Below are positions 1 to 9,417 of a DNA stretch of 64,000 nucleotides, one piece after another. Origin of the DNA: an uncultured Collinsella sp. GTDB taxonomy: Bacteria; Actinomycetota; Coriobacteriia; Coriobacteriales; Coriobacteriaceae. Position numbers and translations under genes: made by a program. Under the pieces are notes generated by a model. It was not told the DNA's origin. It made no database searches and saw nothing but the letters and a program-made list of their open reading frames with translations. The DNA lies in assembly GCA_959601045.1 (NCBI GenBank), contig CAUGNZ010000003.1:35300-99299 (forward strand). Direction: 5' to 3'. Position 1 is the stretch's first letter. Every line of letters starts with the position of its first letter.

Positions 1-2344
<2,344 letters not shown>

Positions 2345-2352
<8 letters not shown>

Positions 2353-3462
2353 GCCATAAAACGCGGTCGCGGATATACTCGCCCAGCATGGGCACGGTAA
2401 ACCGCACAAGGCCGTATCCGGCGGCCTCGATGACGCGCTCGCGAATCAGGCTTGCGCGATATTTACTCGCCCAGCTCTGGGTACGGTCGCAGCGCTCAAT
2501 GATATCCGCCGTGCGCGTCGGCTTGTCCTCGTCAACCGCCATAGCCTCGATAAAGAGGCGCTGAGGGCTGCGCAGACCGTAATACAGAGGTGCGTCAACC
2601 GCTTCGTAGAACTCAGAGACGGCATCCGCATGACCAACCTCGACATCGCACCCTTCAATGACCTGCGAGCCACGCCGGACAGCAGACCGCCACATGTAAT
2701 ATCCCACCAGCTGAACCATATAGGGATGTCCCATGCTCTTGTGCGCCGCAAGGTCCGCCGTCCCCGCATCAATGCAAAGACCAGCACATTCGACCGTCTG
2801 GATATATGAATCGCGCACCTGGGGCAAAGAAATCGCCCCCAACGTACGCTGCTGGGCGCGCCGCAAAAACGTCACGCTCGGCTCTTCGAGCAGATCGTCA
2901 ACCATGCTGGGCAAGCCGGCAAAGACCAGCGCAAGACCACGCTGGTCGCCATCGGGCAAGCCCGTAGCATCCTGATCTCCCAGCACCTGCTGATAAAGAA
3001 CGGCGAGGGCCGCCAGCTCCTCAATAGACGCCGATTGAGCCTCGTCAATCGCAAACAGAATACCCTTGCTTGGGCCGAGTTTCTTGAGACGTTCGTTGAC
3101 CAGCCCTCGCAACGTCTCGCCTTTTGCCCGCGCCGCCTCAACCGACATCCGTCCAAACGATGGGCCAAACTCCATTGACGTCACAACGGGCTTATTCGAG
3201 CGGAGTGCGTCGGCCAAGCGGTCGCATAAACCAAGCGAAGCGGAATCGGAGACAACCGCCCATCCGCGCTCACTGGCCAGACGTTGCAGCTCCCGCAGGA
3301 GAACTGTTTGCCACAGCCGCGGTTTCCTGTAATGAGCATGAGTCTGCCCGGCGCTCCGGCACCGTTATCGAGCCCCTCCTCAAAATCTTCGATGACCGAC
3401 TCGCGACCGATGAGTATCGGAGGCCGCTTACCAGCCGTTGGCTTAAAGGGATTTGGATTCAT
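2345..3462 (-). pseudogene. AAA ATP-binding protein, frameshifted inside Walker A
   Basis: ORC/STAND-like AAA ATPase in two frames. The first part (ATG at 3462, Shine-Dalgarno GAGGAGG) begins MNPNPFKP and reads to LITGNRGCGK, then goes out of frame. The second frame restores the expected VLLRELQRLASERGW and continues through Walker B (ILFAIDEAQ) to a C-terminal winged-helix-like region ending at 2345. The break is at 3307-3309, where three A residues stand in place of the four needed to read GCGKTVLLREL. The span of 1118 bases is one short of a multiple of three; restoring one base gives 372 residues. This is either a real inactivating deletion or a homopolymer sequencing error. The role is unknown; the family often drives DNA or nucleoprotein remodelling. 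Its stop overlaps the UvrA2-like start. Confidence 0.8.
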
Positions 3463-3496
3463 GTCGGCCTCCTCGGATTGGCAAAGGCTAGCAATA

Positions 3497-3526
3497 GTTA
3501 TACCAACTTATACCGAGTTATACCAA
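3497..3526. repeat. Three tandem 10-bp iterons upstream of the ATPase
   Basis: GTTATACCAA, CTTATACCGA and GTTATACCAA lie end to end at 3497, 3507 and 3517, exactly one helical turn apart. They sit 35-65 bp upstream of the ATPase start codon, in the position of a promoter or operator. A related motif, TAATACCAA, occurs in an inverted repeat at 6328-6359. Confidence 0.6.
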
Positions 3527-3530
3527 CTGA

Positions 3531-3561
3531 ATGTGACAAAGGAGCTGTCCCTTTGTCACAT
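3531..3561. repeat. Intergenic palindrome, TGTGACAAAG family (copy 1)
   Basis: ATGTGACAAAGG...CCTTTGTCACAT forms a near-perfect 31-bp hairpin with a GTCC core. It overlaps the last codons and stop of the Tet(M)-like gene. Further copies are at 33331, 35166, 38630 and 44598. Confidence 0.8.
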
Positions 3562-5559
3562 GTGGCCGAAAAATTCCGCGTCGGCGGGGCGATAGGGGCG
3601 GAAGGTGGCGGGATCGATCTTTACGTGCGCCGCGACGGGTACGTCGTACCACTTGACGGTATAGCCGGCGCCGTGAGAGCAAAAGACCGAATCGGGCGTG
3701 TTGGGCAGATCGGCCTCGGGCTCATAGGCGGCCGTCTCGATTACGCGCTCGGCATCATGGCAAGCCGCATAGCCGGCGAACTCCAGGTACAGATGACCGC
3801 GACCGCTCGTGTAGGCAGCCACCTCCAGCGCATAATCCTGCACCTCGGATGCCGGCACGCGACCCACAAGCTTCGCCCGGTCTCCCGCCATCGTCGGCGG
3901 CTTGTACTCGGCGCCCATGCGCGTGGCATCCGAGAGCGCCCGGCCCACGCACTCCCCCGGCACCTCGAGCTCAAAGCGATACAACGGCTCCAGCAGCACG
4001 GCAGCGCCGACCTCACGCGCCTGCATCAAACCCTGGCGAATCGCGCGGTACGTGGCCTGGCGAAAATCGCCGCCCTCGGTGTGTTTGGCATGCGCGCGGC
4101 CGCCCGTAAGCGTAATGCGCACATCGGTGATGGGCGAGCCGGTCAGTGCGCCCAGGTGATCGCGCTCCATGGCGTTGGTGAGTGCCAAACGCTGCCAGTT
4201 AAGATCGAGCTTGTCGGTCGAGGTCACGGTGCCAAACTGCACGCCCGAACCCGCTGGCAACGGCTCCAGGCGCAAATGCACCTCGGCATAGTGGCGCAGC
4301 GGCTCAAAGTGGCCCACGCCCTCGACCGGCTGCGAAATAGTCTCCTTATAGAGAATGCCGCCAGACTCAAACTCAACCGAAAGGCCAAAGCGATCTGCCA
4401 ACACCCGCTGCACGACCTCGAGTTGCACGGCGCCCATCAATTGCAAATGAATCTGCTCGAGATGCGTGTTCCAGCTTACGCCGAGCATGGGGTCTTCATC
4501 CGCCAACTCGGTCAGCGCTTTAAACACCGCATGGGCATCGTGTTCACCCGGAAGCACCGTATAGGTGAGGACTGGCGCAATGACGGGTGCATCGCCCGCG
4601 GGCTCCGCGCCCAGGGCGTCCCCCGGGCGAACGTGCGCAAGGCCCGTCACGGCACAAATACCGCCAGCAGCAACTTCTTGGGCAAGCTCGTATTTCTCGC
4701 CGTTATAGATGCGTACCTGATCGACCTTTTGCTCCCAAGTGGAGGCGCCAGAGCATCCCTCGACAACTTGCTTTGCGCGCAGCACACCGCCCGTCACCTT
4801 GACCCAGGCAAGACGCTCACCACGGTCTCCACGACTCACGCGATAGACGCGCGCGGCAAACTCCGGGAGCCACGCCTGTTCACGCATCAGCGTGCACATG
4901 CCATCCAGCAACTCGTCCACGCCTTGGTCCTTGAGCGCCGAGCCGGCAAAGCAGGGAAAGAGCTTGCGCTCAGCGACCATGCGCGACAGCGTTGCGACGG
5001 AAAGCTCGCCCGCCTCGAGAAACTCCTCGAGCGCCGCCTCGTCCAACGCGGCAGCGTCCTCCCGGGCGGCACCGCCCGCCAGCAGCTCGCTGGCATCCAG
5101 GCAGCCCTCGGAAAGACGCTGTCCCAGCTGTGCCAGCAAAACATCGCGGCCGGGATTCTCCAGATCGATTTTGTTGATAAAGACGAACGTCGGGATGTCA
5201 TAGCGCGCAAGCAGGCGCCACAGGGTTTCGGTGTGTCCCTGCACGCCATCGTTGGCGCCCACAACCAAAATCGCGTAGTCGAGCGCGCGCAATGTGCGCT
5301 CTGCCTCGGCCGAAAAATCCACGTGACCGGGGGCGTCCACAAGCATGACGTGGGTATCTCCGTGGTCGAGCACGGCCTGCGATGAGAAAATCGTGATGCC
5401 GCGCTCGCGTTCGATAGCGTTGGTATCCAGGTGCGAGTCGCCGTCGTCTACACGGCCGCGCTTGCGAATGCGACCTGCGTTGAACAGCATGGCCTCGGCC
5501 AGCGTAGTCTTGCCGGCATCGACATGCGCCAAGATTCCAACGACCGCTTGCTTCGACAT
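3556..5559 (-). CDS. Tet(M)-like translational GTPase (EF-G superfamily)
   Basis: A 667-residue GTPase of the ribosomal-protection/EF-G superfamily. The G motifs are G1 GILAHVDAGKTT (8-19), G2 RERGIT (51-56), G3 DAPGH (75-79) and G4 NKID (129-132), followed by EF-G domains II-V. Classical Tet(M)/Tet(W) proteins are about 639 residues and carry a conserved loop (sequence like YSPVSTPADF) in domain IV that displaces the drug. At the equivalent place this protein reads KHTEGGDFRQAT, so true tetracycline protection is uncertain. It may instead be a chromosomal translation factor of the Tet(M)-like group. The start is ATG at 5559 with AAGAGGAG upstream; an in-frame extension to 5628 has no support. 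A strong leader hairpin lies at 5579-5601. Confidence 0.85.
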   Translation of the reverse strand: MSKQAVVGILAHVDAGKTTLAEAMLFNAGRIRKRGRVDDGDSHLDTNAIERERGITIFSSQAVLDHGDTHVMLVDAPGHVDFSAEAERTLRALDYAILVVGANDGVQGHTETLWRLLARYDIPTFVFINKIDLENPGRDVLLAQLGQRLSEGCLDASELLAGGAAREDAAALDEAALEEFLEAGELSVATLSRMVAERKLFPCFAGSALKDQGVDELLDGMCTLMREQAWLPEFAARVYRVSRGDRGERLAWVKVTGGVLRAKQVVEGCSGASTWEQKVDQVRIYNGEKYELAQEVAAGGICAVTGLAHVRPGDALGAEPAGDAPVIAPVLTYTVLPGEHDAHAVFKALTELADEDPMLGVSWNTHLEQIHLQLMGAVQLEVVQRVLADRFGLSVEFESGGILYKETISQPVEGVGHFEPLRHYAEVHLRLEPLPAGSGVQFGTVTSTDKLDLNWQRLALTNAMERDHLGALTGSPITDVRITLTGGRAHAKHTEGGDFRQATYRAIRQGLMQAREVGAAVLLEPLYRFELEVPGECVGRALSDATRMGAEYKPPTMAGDRAKLVGRVPASEVQDYALEVAAYTSGRGHLYLEFAGYAACHDAERVIETAAYEPEADLPNTPDSVFCSHGAGYTVKWYDVPVAAHVKIDPATFRPYRPADAEFFGHM

Positions 5560-5578
5560 GGCTCTCCTCTTATTGCAA

Positions 5579-5601
5579 GCCCGTCGCGCACGGCGACGGG
5601 C
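5579..5601 (-). promoter_or_regulatory. Leader hairpin before the Tet(M)-like gene
   Basis: GCCCGTCGC and GCGACGGGC are perfect 9-bp arms with a 5-base loop, about 20 bases upstream of the start codon. A possible -10 on the minus strand lies near 5620-5628. The hairpin has no U-run, so a terminator is unlikely; a translational attenuator or mRNA-stability element is possible. Confidence 0.4.
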
Positions 5602-5760
5602 ATTCTCGTTCCACACTGGATGATACAATTTACGGGCCGGCGGGCGAAGCGGGCCCTATCCCCCGACCGAGCTCATCGCCCCGCGTTGCCGCGCGGCGAT
5701 TTTCGCAGGTTCGCGCCTTGCGAAAGCCGGCACCTCCCCTTAACAGTGCAGCGATCAATA

Positions 5761-5780
5761 ATGGCCCCGCCCGGGGCCAT
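5761..5780. terminator. Rho-independent terminator after the GNAT gene
   Basis: ATGGCCCC and GGGGCCAT are perfect arms with a GCCC loop, flanked by T-rich or AT-rich sequence on both sides. It lies about 40 bases past the stop of the minus-strand acetyltransferase. Confidence 0.65.
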
Positions 5781-5817
5781 TTTCATGTACATGGATTGTT
5801 GTTGCGTGCCCCCGCTC

Positions 5818-6306
5818 TTATGCCTCGCGCAGCCAGTCGAACGCAACACGCGGCGTGCCGTCCGACACATACACGACGCCGGCGCGCTCGAACCCCGCCT
5901 TCATGCTCGCACCCTGCATGGGCAGGTTGTCCGCATGCGTATCGATACGCAGGTGGTCGGCACGCTCCTTGGCAAAGGTAAACATCGCGGCCGCGATACC
6001 GTGCACGGTGCCGTCGGACGCCACACGGTGCAGCACGGCGTACGGAGTGTCGCTACGCCATTGACCGTCCTCGATGACGTCATAGCACTCGTCCGGACCC
6101 GTTAAAAAGGCAAACGTCGCCACCACGCGGCCGTCGACTTCGCACACGTAACTGCCACCAGCGGCAATATCGGCAGCCAGCTGCTCGGCCGAAGGCGTGC
6201 CCTCGGGCCACTGCATGGCGTTGCCATGTGCGCGCATATAGGCGCGGGCCGCGTCATAGATAGCCATGACGGCGGGAATGTCGGTATCGAGGGTTTTTCT
6301 GATCAT
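5818..6306 (-). CDS. GNAT family N-acetyltransferase
   Basis: A 162-residue protein starting MIRKTLDTDIPAVMAIYDAA, typical of the beta1-alpha1 opening of GNAT acetyltransferases, which move acetyl from acetyl-CoA to an amine. The central strand YVCEVDGRVVATFAF and the C-terminal HLRIDTHADNLPMQGASMKAGF segment, with the usual RIDTH...N.PM pattern of small GNATs, support the assignment. The substrate cannot be predicted. An adjoining GTG at 6309 is an alternative start and is closer to the GAGG Shine-Dalgarno. The gene is divergent from the zinc-ribbon gene at 6383 and shares a short intergenic region with an inverted repeat. Confidence 0.85.
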   Translation of the reverse strand: MIRKTLDTDIPAVMAIYDAARAYMRAHGNAMQWPEGTPSAEQLAADIAAGGSYVCEVDGRVVATFAFLTGPDECYDVIEDGQWRSDTPYAVLHRVASDGTVHGIAAAMFTFAKERADHLRIDTHADNLPMQGASMKAGFERAGVVYVSDGTPRVAFDWLREA

Positions 6307-6327
6307 CACGCGGCGACCTCACGTTTA

Positions 6328-6359
6328 TTGGTATTACTTTGATTGAGCAATAATACCAA
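6328..6359. promoter_or_regulatory. Inverted repeat between divergent genes
   Basis: TTGGTATTA (6328-6336) and TAATACCAA (6351-6359) are perfect 9-bp arms separated by 14 bp, between the GNAT gene and the zinc-ribbon gene. The geometry suits a dimeric repressor site that could control both promoters. Confidence 0.45.
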
Positions 6360-6382
6360 CGTTTGGAGAGGGTGCGAAGCAG

Positions 6383-6679
6383 ATGGGGAGCAAAAAGCGA
6401 GCCGCCTGGTCAAAAGCCAAAAGCGAGTTTTTGGGCGCTGCCACGGGCGGCGATATGAGCGACCTGTTTGCACGCGAAGACGAGCGCTGCGACGCACTAG
6501 ACGCCGAGCGCGATGAAGTCTGGCGCTACAAGTCGTGCGAGCGTAAAAACCGTTACGACACGCGAGCCGAGGCCGAGGCCGTTATGGCCGACTGCGAAAA
6601 CCGCGGACGGCGCGGTTTGGCCTGCTACAAATGCGAATACTGCGGCGGGTGGCACCTGACGTCGCATCCTTGGAAATAG
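6383..6679 (+). CDS. Small zinc-ribbon-like hypothetical protein
   Basis: A 98-residue protein preceded by GGAGAG. The N-terminal half is charged and helical. The C-terminal half reads KNRYDTRAEAEAVMADC and then CYKCEYCGGWHLTS, a Cys/His cluster (CxxCxxC...H) resembling small proteins that carry a C-terminal treble-clef or zinc-ribbon tail. No function is known to me. It could bind nucleic acid or only zinc. It is divergent from the acetyltransferase. Confidence 0.75.
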   Translation: MGSKKRAAWSKAKSEFLGAATGGDMSDLFAREDERCDALDAERDEVWRYKSCERKNRYDTRAEAEAVMADCENRGRRGLACYKCEYCGGWHLTSHPWK

Positions 6680-6746
6680 GCTCCGCAACGGAGCGACGCT
6701 CACACAGCGGCACGGCACCGACACATCGCCGGCCATCGCACGCAGG

Positions 6747-7451
6747 CTACGGGCGCGGCGGCACCAAAACATCGTAGCGGACGGCCTTGCCCGCAAGCTG
6801 ATAGCTCGGCTTAACGCCGGCAAGCAGCGGCCCCTTCACCGGCCGCTTGATAACGACCTTGCGCGGACGTACCGCAAGCGCAGCCTCGACCAGCGTCCCC
6901 TCATCGGCGCACGGCTGCTCCAAATGGTGCAAGAGCTGGAACTTCTTTTTAACCGCCGCGCTCTTGGTGCGCTCGGGAAACATGGGATCCAGATACACCA
7001 CATCGGGAGCCGCGAGCTCACCGCGCTCGACTAGCTCAGCCGTATGGCGAAGGCCGGCAATGCTGTCCTCGCCCGCATGTAAGCGCATGCGCGCCACGGC
7101 AGCCGCAAGCGCCGGATCATCCGCCGCGCGGTCCAAGGCATCCTGCAACAGCGCCGCGATCACGCAGTCTTGTTCATACAGATCGACGGTAAAGCCCGCT
7201 GCCGCCAGCAGCAGCGAATCCTCGCCAAAGCCTGCCGTGGCGTCAATCGCCCATGGTTGCTCGATGCCTTTTGTGCGCGCAGCCTTCACCAGTAGCTCTT
7301 GCTGCAAACGGCCCTGCTTGAGCCGTGGAAGCATGCGGCCAAAATCGGCGCGCAGTTCCATCGTGCCGTCGGTGAGCGTGAGGCCCTCGGACTTCCCGGT
7401 CAGCTCAAGCCCCGCGGCCCGAGCAACAGAAAAGGGATCGACGACGCCCAT
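6747..7451 (-). CDS. rsmJ: Class I SAM-dependent methyltransferase, RsmJ-like (16S rRNA G1516)
   Basis: A 234-residue methyltransferase. DATAGFGEDSLLLA is the SAM-binding motif I of RsmJ, and DVVYLDPMFPERTKSAAVKK gives the catalytic motif IV (LDPMFP). The C-terminal RPRKVVIKRPVKGP is also typical. RsmJ makes N2-methylguanosine 1516 in 16S rRNA. The ATG at 7451 has AAGGAG five bases upstream; a GTG two codons earlier is less likely. This is the first of two RNA methyltransferase genes on this strand. Confidence 0.88.
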   Translation of the reverse strand: MGVVDPFSVARAAGLELTGKSEGLTLTDGTMELRADFGRMLPRLKQGRLQQELLVKAARTKGIEQPWAIDATAGFGEDSLLLAAAGFTVDLYEQDCVIAALLQDALDRAADDPALAAAVARMRLHAGEDSIAGLRHTAELVERGELAAPDVVYLDPMFPERTKSAAVKKKFQLLHHLEQPCADEGTLVEAALAVRPRKVVIKRPVKGPLLAGVKPSYQLAGKAVRYDVLVPPRP

Positions 7452-7514
7452 GGACACTCCTTAGCAAACAAAACGAATACATGGGCGCCATTCATGTCGG
7501 CACCCAACCGTCCG

Positions 7515-7658
7515 TTATTGTCCCACATGCGACATGGTCCACAGCATCCCAATGCAAAGCACCGCCATCAATCCCGTGCACACGGCAGCGATCACAGAAT
7601 CACCCATGCGCCTTCCCAACGACCGCGGTTCACGCACTTGCTCTGGTCCGTACATCAT
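7515..7658 (-). CDS. 47-residue membrane microprotein
   Basis: A short reading frame MMYGPEQVREPRSL...MSHVGQ with a very strong Shine-Dalgarno (AAGGAGGAG) five bases before the first ATG. After a charged N-terminus there is one hydrophobic helix (VIAAVCTGLMAVLCIGMLW), predicted to span the membrane. Function unknown. The gene fills what otherwise looks like a gap between RsmJ and the membrane protein at 7887. Confidence 0.6.
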   Translation of the reverse strand: MMYGPEQVREPRSLGRRMGDSVIAAVCTGLMAVLCIGMLWTMSHVGQ

Positions 7659-7806
7659 GGCTCCTCCTTAGACTCACTTCTTATCACGGCCTCATCATCA
7701 CAGCGCCGCACATGAGCTGCCATCGATTTGACTTACAGCTGGCTTTCCTTTTTGAAAGATTGCCCTGCACAGGCGAGAAGCGCTTTCTAACACACACGCC
7801 GTCACG

Positions 7807-7835
7807 TTGAACTACAATGTGCTTCACGATATGTG
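7807..7835 (+). promoter_or_regulatory. Candidate sigma-70 promoter
   Basis: TTGAAC (7807-7812), a 17-bp spacer and TATGTG (7830-7835), about 50 bp upstream of the membrane protein gene at 7887. A short ATATG/CATAT inverted repeat covers the -10. Confidence 0.45.
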
Positions 7836-7886
7836 CAGCATATGGGACGCGCCAGACTGGCAGCGCCCGAATCGAAAGGACTACCT

Positions 7887-8288
7887 ATGAGCGCCGCGCG
7901 CAAGACACTCAAAATCCTTGCCCTCATCTATTTTGTTTTGGGCATCGCCAGCCTCGTCATCGGTATCACCGGCATCGCAACCGGCAAATTTGAATCCGTC
8001 TACGGATCGAACGCCATGCTCGCCGCGGTCGTGCTTGTCGCCAAGGGCGTTATCGACCTTGCCGCAGGTGTTGCGGGCATCAAGGGCGCCAACAAGCCTT
8101 CGCAGGTGGATGGCGCGTTTAAGCTCGGCATCGTTGCCGCAATCGCCACGATTGCGCAGGCTGTACTCACCCTTCCCGCGCTCGGCGGCAGCGCCGTCAA
8201 TATTGGAGCCTTTGTCATCGTGGTCTACGACCTGTTCTTTGTTCAGCAGGCACACGACGTTAAGGCCGAGAACAAGGATCGTCTGTAG
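7887..8288 (+). CDS. Four-helix integral membrane protein of unknown function
   Basis: A 133-residue hydrophobic protein, MSAARKTLKILALIYFVLGI..., with about four predicted membrane helices (near residues 9-29, 42-66, 77-97 and 103-122) and a charged C-terminus. The length and Gly/Ala-rich helices resemble small DUF-type membrane proteins common in gut Actinobacteria. No catalytic motif is visible. The start is set by GAAAGGA six bases upstream of ATG at 7887; an in-frame start at 7833 lacks a ribosome site. A terminator follows at 8326. Confidence 0.75.
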   Translation: MSAARKTLKILALIYFVLGIASLVIGITGIATGKFESVYGSNAMLAAVVLVAKGVIDLAAGVAGIKGANKPSQVDGAFKLGIVAAIATIAQAVLTLPALGGSAVNIGAFVIVVYDLFFVQQAHDVKAENKDRL

Positions 8289-8325
8289 GCACCTGCCCCC
8301 ACAGCTCCCTGCAGCCAAGCAACTA

Positions 8326-8362
8326 AAAAGGGCCGATCGCGCATCTCCGCGGTCGGCCCTTT
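8326..8362 (+). terminator. Rho-independent terminator
   Basis: AAAGGGCCGA and TCGGCCCTTT are arms around a CGCG-containing loop, about 40 bases after the membrane protein stop. The U-tract comes from the arm's own TTT. Confidence 0.7.
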
Positions 8363-8378
8363 ACGTTTGCCCAGATAA

Positions 8379-8415
8379 AACCTGCCAAAATAAACCTGTC
8401 CCTTTTTGGTAGGTT
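8379..8415. repeat. Intergenic palindrome with GTCCC core at rlmA stop
   Basis: AACCTGCCAAAA and TTTTGGTAGGTT are 12-bp arms with one mismatch around a loop containing CCTGTCCCT. The right arm overlaps the stop codon of the RlmA-like gene. It probably serves as its terminator and shares its core with the other GGGAC/GTCCC palindromes in the window. Confidence 0.6.
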
Positions 8416-9226
8416 AGTGGCGGTACTCGGCGATGATAAAGTCGATATCGGTCTGAAGGGTATCGAGGTTTGCCAGGCGCTCTTTGTCGGCGGGGCGCGT
8501 GCGGTAGTAGTAGGGCGTCATCTGGAACACCGCCTCGATGTCAGCCTGGGTCTGGAGGGTGATGGAAGCTGTCACCCGCTGCGTTCCGACCAGTTTAAGC
8601 TCGGTGGTCTGTGGCAGCTTTTCGTCGTTGAGATATGGCGTGTCGTAGAGCACCTCCTTGAGGCCAAACAGATGCCGAGCACCCGGCACCACGGTGTAGA
8701 GCGAGCCCTCGGGCGCCAGCACGCGGGCAAACTCACGCTCGTTAAAGGGAGCGAAGAGCTCGGTCACCATATCGAAGGCGCCGTCCGCCACGGGGATGTC
8801 CTTCATGTTGGCCACGAAGTAGGTCGCATCGCCGCGCTTGGCAGCCAGGCGCACCATCTCCTTGCCCAAGTCGAACCCGTAAGCATCTACGCCCGATACC
8901 GCGCCCATGGCGCTGGTGTAGTAGCCCTCGCCACAGCAAATGTCGAGCAAGGTCATAGGACCGTTCGCAGACGCAGCACGCCCAGTCGCCCGCTCGCGCA
9001 CCAGCTCGACCATTGCGTCGCGCAACGGCGCGTAGTATCCACGGTTCAGAAAGTCACGACGGCTGCGCGCTTGCGACTTGGGATCGCCCATGGAGTCGCC
9101 GCTCTTGGACGAGCGCAGCAGATATAGATAGCCCTCGCGCGCACGGTCAAACCGGTGTCCGCCCGCGCATGCAGCACCGCGCTCGTCGTCCACCAACGGT
9201 TCATGGCAAACGGGACACAACAACAT
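8414..9226 (-). CDS. rlmA: 23S rRNA guanine-N1 methyltransferase, RlmA family
   Basis: A 270-residue methyltransferase with the N-terminal zinc knuckle of the RlmA family: MLLCPVCHEPL with C4/C7, then C20 and H24. It is followed by GHRFDRAREGYLYLL and the SAM site LLDICCGEGYYTSAM. RlmA-type enzymes methylate G745/G748 of 23S rRNA; the RlmA(II) branch affects macrolide (tylosin) response. The subgroup cannot be told by eye. AAGGAG precedes the ATG. It is divergent from the MATE exporter across 191 bases that carry a decayed palindromic repeat. Confidence 0.82.
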   Translation of the reverse strand: MLLCPVCHEPLVDDERGAACAGGHRFDRAREGYLYLLRSSKSGDSMGDPKSQARSRRDFLNRGYYAPLRDAMVELVRERATGRAASANGPMTLLDICCGEGYYTSAMGAVSGVDAYGFDLGKEMVRLAAKRGDATYFVANMKDIPVADGAFDMVTELFAPFNEREFARVLAPEGSLYTVVPGARHLFGLKEVLYDTPYLNDEKLPQTTELKLVGTQRVTASITLQTQADIEAVFQMTPYYYRTRPADKERLANLDTLQTDIDFIIAEYRH

Positions 9227-9304
9227 GGCAACTCCTTAGCGCGAACAACACAACGCCCACCATTGTCGCACGCCTTCCCCACCTAGTCATAGAAGAGACA
9301 AGGA

Positions 9305-9348
9305 GTGTCCCCAGCTGCCGACAGAAAAGGAACGTCCCTAAGTGCCGG
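9305..9348. repeat. Degenerate copy of the 60-bp palindrome
   Basis: On the minus strand this reads CCGGCACTTAGGGACGTTCC and continues into TTTTCTGTCGGCAGCTGGGG. It matches, with several substitutions, the 60-bp palindrome at 21571-21630. It lies between the RlmA-like gene and the MATE gene; nothing else is evident in that gap. Confidence 0.5.
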
Positions 9349-9417
9349 CTGGCTGCATTAGGAGTATCATCGTCTGCGCAAATAAGCACGAAAGAGCATA
9401 TTAGAGATTGAGAGCGT

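Noticed and set aside
3124..5385. Plus-strand open frame of 753 codons
   Set aside because: It is antisense to the Tet(M)-like GTPase, which has full GTPase motifs; the frame is open only because of the GC-rich third positions.
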